Source: an uncultured Bacteroidales bacterium (GTDB taxonomy: Bacteria; Bacteroidota; Bacteroidia; Bacteroidales; Porphyromonadaceae). Taken from it: 46,213 nt of DNA. A program made the translations under genes and the position numbers. Position 1 is the stretch's first letter; each line of letters begins with the position of its first letter. Positions 23,301 to 31,677 of this stretch are shown piece after piece. Below the pieces are notes generated by a model. The model worked only from the letters and a program-made list of their open reading frames with translations. It was not told the origin of the DNA and made no database searches. The stretch is taken from the NCBI GenBank assembly GCA_902489445.1, contig CABTZX010000011.1, positions 1-46,213 on the forward strand, read 5' to 3'.

Positions 23301-23900
23301 TGGTCTAAATTTTTTCATACGATGCTCGAATAGGAGCCAATCTTAGCCCGTTTCCCTGCGTGTAGCGCTTTCTCACCTATGGACCTATGTTGTGGCAGCT
23401 CTTGGCATCCCATCTGGTTCAAGCATTCTATGCTATAAGAGCACTCGATCTGCGTGGCGGAAGTTCAAGAGCTATTGCTTCGGTAGTACCTGCTATTCGC
23501 TCTGATTGCCTATGATATGCGTTTCGTTTTGCAGGGAGTTAGCGGGATTTAACCAACGTCTAAATGACGGTAAAAATGCGGTAAACAGTAAAAAGTTATG
23601 GATGATGGGGAACGATTGGACGGATGAGCTTTGGGGGAATTCGGTGCGTTTCGTGAGGGGGAAAGACGGGAAGGCGAAAAGAGGGCTCGGAGAGGTAAAG
23701 TGAGGAATGGGCAAAAAGAATCGCCCGCATCACAGCAGCAAGTGCCGGACACGGGCGTTTATAATAGGTTAAATAGTGGAAAGCGCGGCACGACTCTCAC
23801 TCGGTCGGGCGGCTCCTATGGTTGCGTTGGAGCCGAATGTTAGGGGGAGGTAGCGCCGTGAGCCTACAATTTGGCGATCCCGATGCGTGGGATGACCGAA
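23301..23900. other. Intergenic stretch with GC-rich hairpins, no convincing gene
   Basis: The 600 bp up to the lipocalin-like gene have no convincing open frame. Between 23722 and 23835 are several strong complementary pairs: CGCCCG (23722) with CGGGCG (23752), GTGCCG (23742) with CGGCAC (23786), and CGGCTCC (23810) with GGAGCCG (23829). The first two would cross, as in a pseudoknot or alternative folds. No known RNA family was recognised. Confidence 0.4.
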
Positions 23901-24686
23901 TTAGTGGCTCTTTTTGTAACGGATGTAGTAGATTTCTCCGCTTTCCTTATTCGTTTCTTTCAACGTTAGCTCGTTGCCTTTGAGCTCTTCAATCGAGAGC
24001 CAGAGGGGCTCTTTCTGCTCATTGCGCCGATGAAGCAGCAATTCGTTGCCGTTCAGCGCATAGATTGTTTCCTTGTTTCCGTTAACGGTAACTTTGCCGC
24101 CCTCTGCAAACGTGTAGCTATCGGGAGCCGGATCGTGCGGCGCCGCATTGGCAAATTCGACCCACTGCTCTGCTTCGGTATTGCGAACGGCATCGGGTTG
24201 CCACGAACCGAGGAGCTGTTTTGCGGCAACGGTTTCCTTTACGCGAACGAAACGCATACGCGTGCCTTCACCCCAAAGGATGAAATCTTGCGTGAAAATA
24301 ATGTCCATCGTGTCGGCAGCAATACGATCAACGCGGAATCTCGGGCGCAGTTCGCTCGCTACATCCGTCGTTCCGTCGGCATCCATTATGGAGTGGAGCG
24401 TAACGGTATCGGTGCCAAATTCGCATCCGCCGGTGAGGAGCCAGAAATCGGCAGGGAAGAGTCCGCCGCTCATCTTACTGGCGGTAACGAAATTATCGCC
24501 GTCAACAAAGGCAATCAGCTCGGAGCCTTCCGCATCTTCTAAGGGAGAAGTGCGCTCTTCGTCCGGGTCTGCGAGTTCAATGGCATGCCACGAGCCTTGC
24601 AAAAAGCTCTTTGTGTTTTTCTTGCAGGATGCGGTAAGCAAGACGGCAAGCATAAGGGTAGCGATTTGAATCAGTCTGTTTGTCAT
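23901..24686 (-). CDS. Lipocalin-like lipoprotein with two repeats, unknown function
   Basis: A 261-residue lipoprotein: signal about 1-19 with lipobox LTASC (Cys about 21) and a KKNTKS linker. Two similar halves each begin with the Gly-x-Trp of lipocalin-like domains (LQGSWHAIEL near 30 and LLGSWQPDAV near 158). Each continues with strands that read like a small open barrel, and the second ends in a ladder of NGNELLL and KGNELTL. The function is unknown; Bacteroidota have many such lipoproteins. It is 30 bp downstream of xseA in the same direction and could share its transcript. Confidence 0.65.
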   Translation of the reverse strand: MTNRLIQIATLMLAVLLTASCKKNTKSFLQGSWHAIELADPDEERTSPLEDAEGSELIAFVDGDNFVTASKMSGGLFPADFWLLTGGCEFGTDTVTLHSIMDADGTTDVASELRPRFRVDRIAADTMDIIFTQDFILWGEGTRMRFVRVKETVAAKQLLGSWQPDAVRNTEAEQWVEFANAAPHDPAPDSYTFAEGGKVTVNGNKETIYALNGNELLLHRRNEQKEPLWLSIEELKGNELTLKETNKESGEIYYIRYKKSH

Positions 24687-24716
24687 AACGATATTAGTTT
24701 GTTTTAAGTGTTACTT

Positions 24717-26174
24717 TCAATCTTTTGGGGCGGTGCCACCCAGCACGGAGGCAGCGGCACTGCCCTTTGCCAAACGAATGGATATACGTTCGCCCTCCTT
24801 CAGTAGAGCGGCATCCTTAACCACTCCGCCACCGGAGCGCGTTACGATGGCATAGCCCCGCTGCAAGGTTTGGAGCGGATCGGTCAGCGTTACAATGCGC
24901 TCGTTTTCGGCGAGCGTCTGTTTGCGTTGAGTTATGGCGCGGCGTAGCGCGTTGCCAAGGGATTCGCCTGTGAGTGAGAGCCTTTGGGCATTTTGACGGG
25001 TATATTCGGGTAAACGGAGCGAAAGGCGCAAACGATATGCATCCAGCATACGTCTATCGGCATCAGAAGCACGCTGTAGCGCGCCGGCAAAGTGCTGCGC
25101 CTCGGAACGAAGGTACTGTCGTTCGGTAAGTGTGTAGTGCCGACAGGCAAAAGCGAAGCGTTGCCGATCGGAGGCAAGGCGCATTTTCTCGCTGTCCAGC
25201 TTAGCCGTGAGCAACGTAGGAAGGCTTTGAGCCCGTTTGTGTAGAGAGAGCGTATGGCGCTCCATAGCCACTCGTGCGGCACGAATAAAGTTACTGCTCA
25301 GCGTAGCAAGTGCATTGTGCTCTTCCTCACGATAATTAACCAGGAAATCGGCTACGGCAGTGGGCGTTTTAAGGCTATGTCCCGCCACCATATCGCAGAG
25401 CGATGTATCTCGCTGATGCCCAATGCCGGTGAGAACGGGTAGTGGGAAGAGGGCAATGGCACGTGCTATTTCGTAGCTGTCAAAGGCGGATAGATCCACT
25501 TCAGCCCCTCCTCCGCGCACAATAGCCACCACATCGTACGGAACGATGCTTTGTTGTATACGTTTTAAGGCATCCAACACGCTTTCCTCTGCAGCGCTTC
25601 CCTGCATAATGGCGGGATAAAGCACTACGGAATAGGGAAATCCGCGCGAATTGCAGAGCAGATGTTCCTTAAAATCACCGAACCCTGCCGCATCGGCACT
25701 GGAGATAAGGGCGATTGTCTTAATGGGGTGCGGTAAAGGAATCTGCTTATTGCGCTCCATCAGCCCCTCTTTTTGGAGCTTTTCCGCCAATTCTTTTCGC
25801 CGCCGCGCCGCCTCTCCCAAGGTATAGGCAGGGTCGATATCCTGAATTTCTAAGCTAAGCCCGTACTGAGGGGAGAATCGTACTTTAACCAGAGCAAGGA
25901 TAGCCAATCCGGAACTAAAGCTGCGTTCCGCCTCGGCAGCCAGACGCTTTTGGATATAGGCATATCGGGACGCCCAAACGACGGCTCTCATTCGCGCTTT
26001 AATACGGTCGCTGTCCGGTTCTTTTTCTATCAGTTCCAGATAGCAGTGCCCTGTAGCCGCGTGAGGCTTTACGTCAATTGTTTCCGCATTTACCCAATAA
26101 GTTCCCGAGAAGTGCAATTCGATGCACTTCTCGAGCGATGCGGCAAGTCGGCTCAGCGAGTAACGCTTTGCCAT
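24717..26174 (-). CDS. xseA: Exodeoxyribonuclease VII large subunit
   Basis: Catalytic subunit of exonuclease VII, which degrades single-stranded DNA from both ends. The N-terminal OB fold includes GHCYLELIEKE, and the exonuclease core carries ALISSADAAGFGDF, VAIVRGGG, LPVLTGIGHQRDTSLCD and KTPTAVADFLV. The C-terminal part is a long coiled coil rich in Arg, Leu and Gln, ending with the family's LQRGYAIVTRSGG. The length of 485 residues is slightly above the E. coli protein. ATG at 26174 is used; the open frame also allows TTG two codons upstream. The usual small subunit gene xseB is not adjacent. Confidence 0.95.
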   Translation of the reverse strand: MAKRYSLSRLAASLEKCIELHFSGTYWVNAETIDVKPHAATGHCYLELIEKEPDSDRIKARMRAVVWASRYAYIQKRLAAEAERSFSSGLAILALVKVRFSPQYGLSLEIQDIDPAYTLGEAARRRKELAEKLQKEGLMERNKQIPLPHPIKTIALISSADAAGFGDFKEHLLCNSRGFPYSVVLYPAIMQGSAAEESVLDALKRIQQSIVPYDVVAIVRGGGAEVDLSAFDSYEIARAIALFPLPVLTGIGHQRDTSLCDMVAGHSLKTPTAVADFLVNYREEEHNALATLSSNFIRAARVAMERHTLSLHKRAQSLPTLLTAKLDSEKMRLASDRQRFAFACRHYTLTERQYLRSEAQHFAGALQRASDADRRMLDAYRLRLSLRLPEYTRQNAQRLSLTGESLGNALRRAITQRKQTLAENERIVTLTDPLQTLQRGYAIVTRSGGGVVKDAALLKEGERISIRLAKGSAAASVLGGTAPKD

Positions 26175-26182
26175 TATCAAGC

Positions 26183-26680
26183 TTACTTCGTCTTTTTCCT
26201 ACGTGAGGGCATGTTCGTTACTTCGGGAATGGGCAAATTGCGCAGGAAACCTTCTTCCAACGATACCATTGCTTCCGTAGAGGATACCCCCTTGATGGAT
26301 TGAATTCGATCGCTAAGGATTTCCATCAAATGCACATTATCCGTTGCGTAGAGCTTGATCAAAAGCGCGTACGAGCCGGTAGTATAGTGGCATTCCACCA
26401 CTTCCGGAATCGCTTCTATTTGAGGCACCACCTGCTTGTAGTAGCTGGCTTTTTCCAAACGAATACCCACAAACGTGCAGATGCCGTAACCCAAATCGCG
26501 AGGATTTACGCGGAAGCCGGTATCAGCAATCATCTTTTCGGCTCTCATACGTGCCAAATGCTGGTGCACGGCAGCACGGGATACCTCACAGCGTTCGGCA
26601 ATTTCTTTTACCGGGACACGCGCATTCTTGGATACAATGTTTAAGATCTTCAGATCCAAGTTATCAAACTTCATTTCCAT
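26183..26680 (-). CDS. Lrp/AsnC-family transcriptional regulator
   Basis: A winged HTH at residues 5-65 (DLKILNIVSKNARVPVKEIA, then EVSRAAVHQHLARM) is followed by the RAM/AsnC ligand domain (VGIRLEKASYYKQVVPQIEA, VVECHYTTGSYALLIKL, IKGVSSTEAMVSL). At 165 residues it is typical, with a short basic tail. Members bind amino acids and act as octamers. Its targets are not shown by the sequence; the amino-acid catabolic operon at 12.6-16.4 kb is one candidate (inference only). It lies 8 bp upstream of the xseA start. Confidence 0.93.
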   Translation of the reverse strand: MEMKFDNLDLKILNIVSKNARVPVKEIAERCEVSRAAVHQHLARMRAEKMIADTGFRVNPRDLGYGICTFVGIRLEKASYYKQVVPQIEAIPEVVECHYTTGSYALLIKLYATDNVHLMEILSDRIQSIKGVSSTEAMVSLEEGFLRNLPIPEVTNMPSRRKKTK

Positions 26681-26746
26681 AGCTTTGTCTCCTCTTATGT
26701 TCTTATTTCCTGTTAAATTGCTTCTTTATATCGTTCTCTTTAATAG

Positions 26747-27781
26747 TCAGTCAAATAGGGGCTTCCCTGAGCTTCCTTCGGCAAAATCTCTGCCTAAATG
26801 GCGGTATGCCTGTTCGGTAACTTCCCGGCCGCGGGGCGTACGTTTGAGGAAGCCCTCCTTGATGAGGAACGGCTCGTACACCTCTTCTATTGTGCCGGCA
26901 TCCTCGCTCATTGCGGTGGCGATAGTGGACAAACCGACCGGTCCGCCGCCAAATTTGTCGATAATGGTGGCAAGGAGCTTGTGGTCGATCTGATCCAAGC
27001 CGAAGCGGTCAATATTAAGCGCTTCCAGAGCGTAGCGGGCGATTTCGCGATCCACCGCTCCGTTGCCCTTTATTTGGGCAAAGTCCCGCACACGGCGCAG
27101 CAATGCATTCGCAACGCGTGGCGTACCTCTGCTTCGGGAGGCTATCTCCGCCGCGGCGTCCTCCGTACAGGATACATGCAAAATCTGTGCCGAACGCGCC
27201 ACAATGGACTGAATGGTTTTCGTATCGTAATACTCCAAATGCAAATTGATACCGAACCGTGCCCGTAGCGGAGCCGTGAGCAGTCCGCTGCGCGTAGTAG
27301 CTCCCACTAATGTGAACGGGTTCAAGTCAATCTGGATGGTACGAGCTCCGGGACCTTTGTCGATCATAATGTCGATGCGGTAATCCTCCATTGCCGAATA
27401 AAGATATTCCTCTACCACAGGAGTCAAGCGATGAATTTCGTCAATAAAGAGTACATCGCGCGGCTCCAACGAGGTGAGCAACCCCGCCAGATCGCCCGGT
27501 TTATCCAAAACGGGCCCACTTGTGATCTTAATTCCCACACCCATTTCCTCGGAAATAATGTGTGCCAGAGTGGTTTTCCCCAATCCGGGTGGCCCATGCA
27601 ACAGAACATGATCCAAGGCTTCACCGCGCAGTTTGGCAGCCTCCACAAACACAGACAAGTTGCTCACCACCTTTTCCTGCCCACTAAACGAAGTGAAACT
27701 GGAAGGGCGAAGCGCTTCCTCGATAGTTAAATCGGTAGGTCTTTCAGCTACACTCTGCCTTATATTGAACTCATCTTCCAT
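26747..27781 (-). CDS. ruvB: Holliday junction branch-migration helicase RuvB
   Basis: AAA+ motor that drives branch migration with RuvA at recombination intermediates. Motifs: LRPSSFTSFSGQEKV, Walker A HGPPGLGKTTLA, Walker B LFIDEIHR, sensor 1 in LVGATTRSG, the arginine finger region RARFGI and a C-terminal winged helix (GGGPVGLSTIA, then EPFLIKEGFLKRTPRGR). Length is 344 residues. ATG at 27781 is chosen because a -7 box lies only 8 bp upstream; the open frame continues upstream into a hydrophobic AT-rich sequence that is not part of RuvB. Confidence 0.97.
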   Translation of the reverse strand: MEDEFNIRQSVAERPTDLTIEEALRPSSFTSFSGQEKVVSNLSVFVEAAKLRGEALDHVLLHGPPGLGKTTLAHIISEEMGVGIKITSGPVLDKPGDLAGLLTSLEPRDVLFIDEIHRLTPVVEEYLYSAMEDYRIDIMIDKGPGARTIQIDLNPFTLVGATTRSGLLTAPLRARFGINLHLEYYDTKTIQSIVARSAQILHVSCTEDAAAEIASRSRGTPRVANALLRRVRDFAQIKGNGAVDREIARYALEALNIDRFGLDQIDHKLLATIIDKFGGGPVGLSTIATAMSEDAGTIEEVYEPFLIKEGFLKRTPRGREVTEQAYRHLGRDFAEGSSGKPLFD

Positions 27782-27788
27782 CGTTATG

Positions 27789-27796
27789 CAAAGATA
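27789..27796 (-). promoter_or_regulatory. -7 box immediately before ruvB
   Basis: TATCTTTG followed by CATAACG and the ATG on the minus strand. Transcription would begin 0-4 nt before the start codon, so the message would be leaderless or nearly so. Confidence 0.65.
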
Positions 27797-27880
27797 AAGA
27801 ATAAAAATAATATACAGAAAGTACATTTTCCCCCAATATGATGCCTTTGCGATCCAAACAACATATTGTGTACTAAACGA

Positions 27881-27960
27881 TAGGTATATACGTCTGGATT
27901 GAGAGGTATATACCTGTTGATCGGAAGGTATATACCTATCGAATGAAACCTATATACCTT
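27881..27960. repeat. 22-bp phased palindrome array C
   Basis: Cores start at 27883 (GGTATATACG), 27905 (GGTATATACC), 27927 (GGTATATACC) and 27949 (CCTATATACC), exactly 22 bp apart. It is placed between the divergent promoters of ruvB (27789-27796) and the AraC gene (28008-28015), and nothing else was recognised in this 320-bp gap. Confidence 0.92.
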
Positions 27961-28007
27961 TCGTCAGCTCCGTTTGCTGTTTTGCGCGTTGCCTCAGAAT
28001 TAAGTAT

Positions 28008-28015
28008 TACCTTTG
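28008..28015 (+). promoter_or_regulatory. -7 box of the AraC-type regulator
   Basis: TACCTTTG. A TTTG at 27981-27984 is a possible but widely spaced -33 element. The leader is about 80 nt. Confidence 0.55.
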
Positions 28016-28102
28016 TATTAGATAGAGCAGAATAACTCCATGATGCGTTGAGCCTTTTATAGCGCGACGTTGTTGGATGGTACTACGTTTATTTGAGAAA
28101 GA

Positions 28103-29044
28103 ATGCCGGAGCCAGATAATTTCAATATAAACCAACGCGGAGGAGTACCCGATATTGATAGGGAAATTTCGTTTCCCTCCCAAATCCCTGAGCTGATGAT
28201 GTCCGCAATGGCATCCATCGGTATGCCCGAATTGGTGCGTGTGTCCTCCAAGAAGCGAACGCTGGACAGTGACGATAACTACCTGCTCATGTTCCCCTTA
28301 ACAGAGGGGCTTCAGGTGACCGAAACGCCCAATCAATTTCCCCTAACGCGGGGAAATGAGATTTTCTTTATCCCGAGCTATACAAGGGTTAGGGTAAACG
28401 CCTCCGGAGACTCCGGATGGATGCTCGTGTACCGCTTCTTTGCCTCCATTCAGTTGTGTGAAGGCAGGCTATGCCCCGAGACGGACGGCGATTCCGCTCT
28501 GGACGATACGGAGCACCCTACTGAGCGAAAGGCGCATACTACGCAAATTATTGCCAACAAACCCACCCTCATTTGGCGCGACTCGGTAGCACAATATCTC
28601 GCTAAGGGACAGCGCAATCCTGCCGTTTACGAATACAAACTGCGCGAGTTGTTCTGGATTTTCCGAACGCTTTACGATCCCAATGTGATAGACGACTTCC
28701 TAAAAGAGTACCACTGCCACCACAGCGGCTTCCGCTCCTTTGTGTTCCACCACTTTATGGATGCGCGTAACGTAGAGGAACTTGCCGATCTGGCAGGGCT
28801 TTCGCTCAGTACGTTTAAGCGCGTTTTCAAGGACGAATTTCATCAATCTCCACTGCAGTGGATTCATAAGCAGAAGGCTTATTTCCTATATCACGATCTT
28901 ACGCAAACAGATATACCGCTCAAGGACCTTGCCGAACGCTATATGCTTTCGTCCGTGAGCTATTTGTGTGCATTCTGTAAAAGGATGTTGGGCGATACGC
29001 CCCATGCTATTCGCCAAAGTGCCGGCAGAGTGTGCCTCGATTAA
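28103..29044 (+). CDS. AraC-family transcriptional regulator
   Basis: A 313-residue regulator. The N-terminal part (about 50-150) looks like a small beta-rich effector domain (LLMFPLTEGLQV, then NEIFFIPSYTRVRV). The C-terminal 100 residues form the AraC double HTH (NVEELADLAGLSLSTFKRVFKDEF, HQSPLQWIHKQKAYF, then LKDLAERYMLSSVSYLCAFCKRMLGDTPHAIRQ). Such proteins activate nearby or distant operons. No divergent metabolic partner lies next to it; ruvB is the divergent neighbour. Confidence 0.9.
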   Translation: MPEPDNFNINQRGGVPDIDREISFPSQIPELMMSAMASIGMPELVRVSSKKRTLDSDDNYLLMFPLTEGLQVTETPNQFPLTRGNEIFFIPSYTRVRVNASGDSGWMLVYRFFASIQLCEGRLCPETDGDSALDDTEHPTERKAHTTQIIANKPTLIWRDSVAQYLAKGQRNPAVYEYKLRELFWIFRTLYDPNVIDDFLKEYHCHHSGFRSFVFHHFMDARNVEELADLAGLSLSTFKRVFKDEFHQSPLQWIHKQKAYFLYHDLTQTDIPLKDLAERYMLSSVSYLCAFCKRMLGDTPHAIRQSAGRVCLD

Positions 29045-29068
29045 ACGTGGTTGCCGGCTGATCGCTAC

Positions 29069-29545
29069 TCAGTGGCGCATGGCGCGATCCATACGCCGCT
29101 TGTCGTCCCTATCCTTAATCGCCTGACGCTTATCGTAGTTCTTTTTCCCTCGCGCCTCGGCAATGACCAATTTGGCCAGTCCGCGTTCGTTAATGAATAG
29201 CTCTAACGGCACAATGGTGGTACCGGGGCTTTTGACCGCATTACGCAGTTTGCGCAATTCGCGCTTATTGAGCAGCAATTTGCGCTCCCGCCGTTCGGGA
29301 GCACGATTATACGAGGCAAAGGCATACTCCGCTATGTAAAGATTCTTAACCCACAGCTCGTTGCCCACAAAATAGCAATAGCTGTCGGTTAAACCTACTT
29401 TACCGGCGCGGATCGACTTAATCTCCGGACCAACAAGCACAATGCCTGCCGTGTAGCGTTCCAGTATTTCGTAATCGAATGTGGCACGCCTATTCTTAAC
29501 GGATATGTGTCGTTTGCCCTTATTGTCCCGTTTTTTATCCGCCAT
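29069..29545 (-). CDS. smpB: SsrA-binding protein SmpB
   Basis: tmRNA-binding protein of trans-translation, which rescues stalled ribosomes. Features seen: NRRATFDYEILERYTAGIVL, VGPEIKSIRAGKVGL, the OB-fold core ELWVKNLYIAEY, and the basic C-terminal tail (RGKKNYDKRQAIKDRDDKR) that enters the decoding site. At 158 residues it is typical. It lies 3 bp after serS; no tmRNA gene was recognised in the window. Confidence 0.97.
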   Translation of the reverse strand: MADKKRDNKGKRHISVKNRRATFDYEILERYTAGIVLVGPEIKSIRAGKVGLTDSYCYFVGNELWVKNLYIAEYAFASYNRAPERRERKLLLNKRELRKLRNAVKSPGTTIVPLELFINERGLAKLVIAEARGKKNYDKRQAIKDRDDKRRMDRAMRH

Positions 29546-29548
29546 GCA

Positions 29549-30820
29549 CTACTGAATCATATCGAAGCCGGTGTAGGGAACCAGCACTTCGGGGATACGG
29601 ATGCCCTCGGGCGTCTGATTGTTTTCGAGCAAAGCCGCTACGATGCGCGGCAACGCAAGCGCACTACCGTTAAGCGTGTGGCATAGAGCGGTTTTACGGT
29701 CGGCTGTGCGGTAACGGCACTTCAGTCGGTTTGCTTGATAGCTTTCGAAGTTTGATACGGAACTAACCTCCAACCAGCGCTTTTGAGCCGCCGAGTATAC
29801 CTCAAAATCGTACGTTAGCGCTGAAGTGAAGCTGATATCGCCGCCACAAAGGCATAGCACGTGCCAAGGCAAGCCAAGAGCGCGTACTAATCCGCGTACA
29901 TGATCGAGCATTTTGTTCAAAGTTTCGTATGAACGCTCCGGTGTATCGATCTGAACAATCTCAACCTTATTGAATTGATGTAGCCGATTTAGCCCGCGTA
30001 CATCCTTGCCGTACGAGCCCGCTTCCCGACGGAAGCACGCCGAATACGCTACTTTTCGTATCGGGAGTTCCTTTTCTTCCAAGATAACATCCCTATATAG
30101 GTTGGTAACAGGCACTTCTGCCGTGGGAATGAGGTACAGATTATCCAGAGGCGCAAAGTACATCTGCCCTTCCTTATCCGGAAGTTGTCCGGTTCCGTAG
30201 CCGCTTGCTTCGTTAACTAAGTAAGGCGGCTCCACTTCTTCATACCCGGCTTTCAGCGCTTGCTCTAAAAAGAAGTTTATCAGCGCGCGCTGCAACCGTG
30301 CCCCCTTACCTTTGTACACGGGGAAGCCTGCGCCCGTAATTTTGACGCCCAGCTCAAAATCCACAAGATCATACTTCTTCGCCAAATCCCAGTGGGGAAG
30401 CGCGTCTGCGGGTAGTTCGGGTATCTCGCCGCCCGTTTCTACCACTACATTATCCTCTGCGCCTTTTCCCTCAGGTACCGAGCTATGTGGCGTATTCGGG
30501 ATAGTGAGGAGCAGTTGTTCGATAGCTTCTTCCGCGTGCTTCTTTTCTTCTTCGAAGCGGATGCTCTCCTCTTTGAGCCGAGCTACCTCGTCGCGCAATG
30601 CCGAAGCCTCCTCTTTCAGGCCTTGCTTCATCTTTGCGCCGATTTCGCTTGCCATCTTTTTCTGCCGGGCAAGCGATGCATCCAACGATTGCTGTGCCGT
30701 ACGACGTGTACTATCCAGAGCGATAACGCGTTCCACTGCCTCTTTTGCGTCAAAATGCTTTACCGCAAGCCGACGAATGGTCTCTTCCGGATGCTCCAAT
30801 ATCTCCTTTACTACCAGCAT
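29549..30820 (-). CDS. serS: Seryl-tRNA synthetase
   Basis: Class II synthetase of 423 residues. An N-terminal coiled-coil arm (about 30-105, LDASLARQKKMASEIGAKMK) binds the long variable arm of tRNA-Ser. Class II motif 2 reads YSACFRREAGSYGKDVRGL and motif 3 lies in TLNGSALALPRIVAALLEN. ATG at 30820 begins MLVVKEILEHPE, as in the family. It is downstream of rplU-rpmA in the same direction with about 110 bp between; a hairpin in that gap may reduce read-through. Confidence 0.97.
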   Translation of the reverse strand: MLVVKEILEHPEETIRRLAVKHFDAKEAVERVIALDSTRRTAQQSLDASLARQKKMASEIGAKMKQGLKEEASALRDEVARLKEESIRFEEEKKHAEEAIEQLLLTIPNTPHSSVPEGKGAEDNVVVETGGEIPELPADALPHWDLAKKYDLVDFELGVKITGAGFPVYKGKGARLQRALINFFLEQALKAGYEEVEPPYLVNEASGYGTGQLPDKEGQMYFAPLDNLYLIPTAEVPVTNLYRDVILEEKELPIRKVAYSACFRREAGSYGKDVRGLNRLHQFNKVEIVQIDTPERSYETLNKMLDHVRGLVRALGLPWHVLCLCGGDISFTSALTYDFEVYSAAQKRWLEVSSVSNFESYQANRLKCRYRTADRKTALCHTLNGSALALPRIVAALLENNQTPEGIRIPEVLVPYTGFDMIQ

Positions 30821-30871
30821 AAAAGCCCCTTGTGGCGGTATAACCTTACTTCAATTGTTCCTTTTAATGCA

Positions 30872-30912
30872 AGAAGAATGGCTACGCGGCATAATGCAAC
30901 GGCCATTCTTCT
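30872..30912 (-). terminator. Hairpin between rpmA and serS, possible attenuating terminator
   Basis: AGAAGAATGGC (30872-30882) and GCCATTCTTCT (30902-30912) are perfect complements. The minus-strand 3' flank lacks a real T-tract, so partial termination or mRNA-end protection is more likely than full termination. Confidence 0.45.
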
Positions 30913-30933
30913 CTCTCTATTTTGTATGTTCGT

Positions 30934-31197
30934 TTACTCTGCCGCTACCGGTTCAATCGATACAAAGGAGCGATCTTCACGCTTCTTGGTGAATACAACC
31001 TTACCGTCTGTTAGCGCATAGAGGGTATGATCCTTGCCCATACCCACGTTATCACCGGGATGGTGCTGCGTACCTCTCTGACGTACCAATATGTTACCGG
31101 CCTTGACAATCTCGCCGCCGAAACGCTTTACGCCTAATCGTTTACTTTCGGATTCGCGACCGTTCTTCGAGCTTCCGACCCCTTTTTTGTGTGCCAT
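30934..31197 (-). CDS. rpmA: 50S ribosomal protein L27
   Basis: An 87-residue protein starting MAHKKGVGSSKNGRESESKR, the L27 signature whose N-terminal tail reaches the peptidyl-transferase centre. GNILVRQRGTQHHPGDNVGMG follows in the core. There is no N-terminal cleavage extension. The longer open frame upstream overlaps rplU and is not used. It lies 17 bp after rplU, the usual pairing. Confidence 0.97.
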   Translation of the reverse strand: MAHKKGVGSSKNGRESESKRLGVKRFGGEIVKAGNILVRQRGTQHHPGDNVGMGKDHTLYALTDGKVVFTKKREDRSFVSIEPVAAE

Positions 31198-31214
31198 ATC
31201 TCTATCGTTCTTCC

Positions 31215-31532
31215 TTATCCTACTATTTGCTTTACTTCTATTTCCGTAAACTGCTGACGGTGACCGTTCAGTTTGCGGTAATCGTTTCTGCGCTTTTTGT
31301 GGAATACCAGCACCTTTTCTCCCTTTACTAAGGGTGAAAGAACTTCGCAAACCACCTTTGCGCCCTCAATGGTAGGTGTGCCTACCGATACATTGCCGTC
31401 TTTATTGACGAGCATTACGCGGTCAAAATCGACCTTTGCACCGCTTTCCACATCTTTAATGTGGTGTACGTACAGCTTGCGGCCCTCTTCGACCTTGAAC
31501 TGCTGTCCCTGAATTTCTACAATTGCAAACAT
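31215..31532 (-). CDS. rplU: 50S ribosomal protein L21
   Basis: A 105-residue protein starting MFAIVEIQGQQFKVEEGRK, followed by KVDFDRVMLV and KVLVFHKKRRNDYRKLNGHR, which contains the L21 signature near the C-terminus. It is the first gene of the rplU-rpmA unit, with the -7 box at 31634-31641 about 100 bp upstream. Confidence 0.97.
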   Translation of the reverse strand: MFAIVEIQGQQFKVEEGRKLYVHHIKDVESGAKVDFDRVMLVNKDGNVSVGTPTIEGAKVVCEVLSPLVKGEKVLVFHKKRRNDYRKLNGHRQQFTEIEVKQIVG

Positions 31533-31633
31533 GCGTTTTAGCCTGTTTCTTACTAATCTAAGTTAGTCCCGTAAGGCGGTGACCGGCGTTGCCGCCCACG
31601 CTTTTCCGGAGCCCTACATAGGAGTATCGGCTA

Positions 31634-31641
31634 CAAAGGTA
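31634..31641 (-). promoter_or_regulatory. -7 box of rplU-rpmA
   Basis: TACCTTTG followed by TA on the minus strand. The leader of about 95 nt has GC-rich complementary segments. The large 22-bp array begins about 40 bp upstream. Confidence 0.65.
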
Positions 31642-31677
31642 ACAAATAAATTGCACCCGGCAACCCTCCGCCACTTC

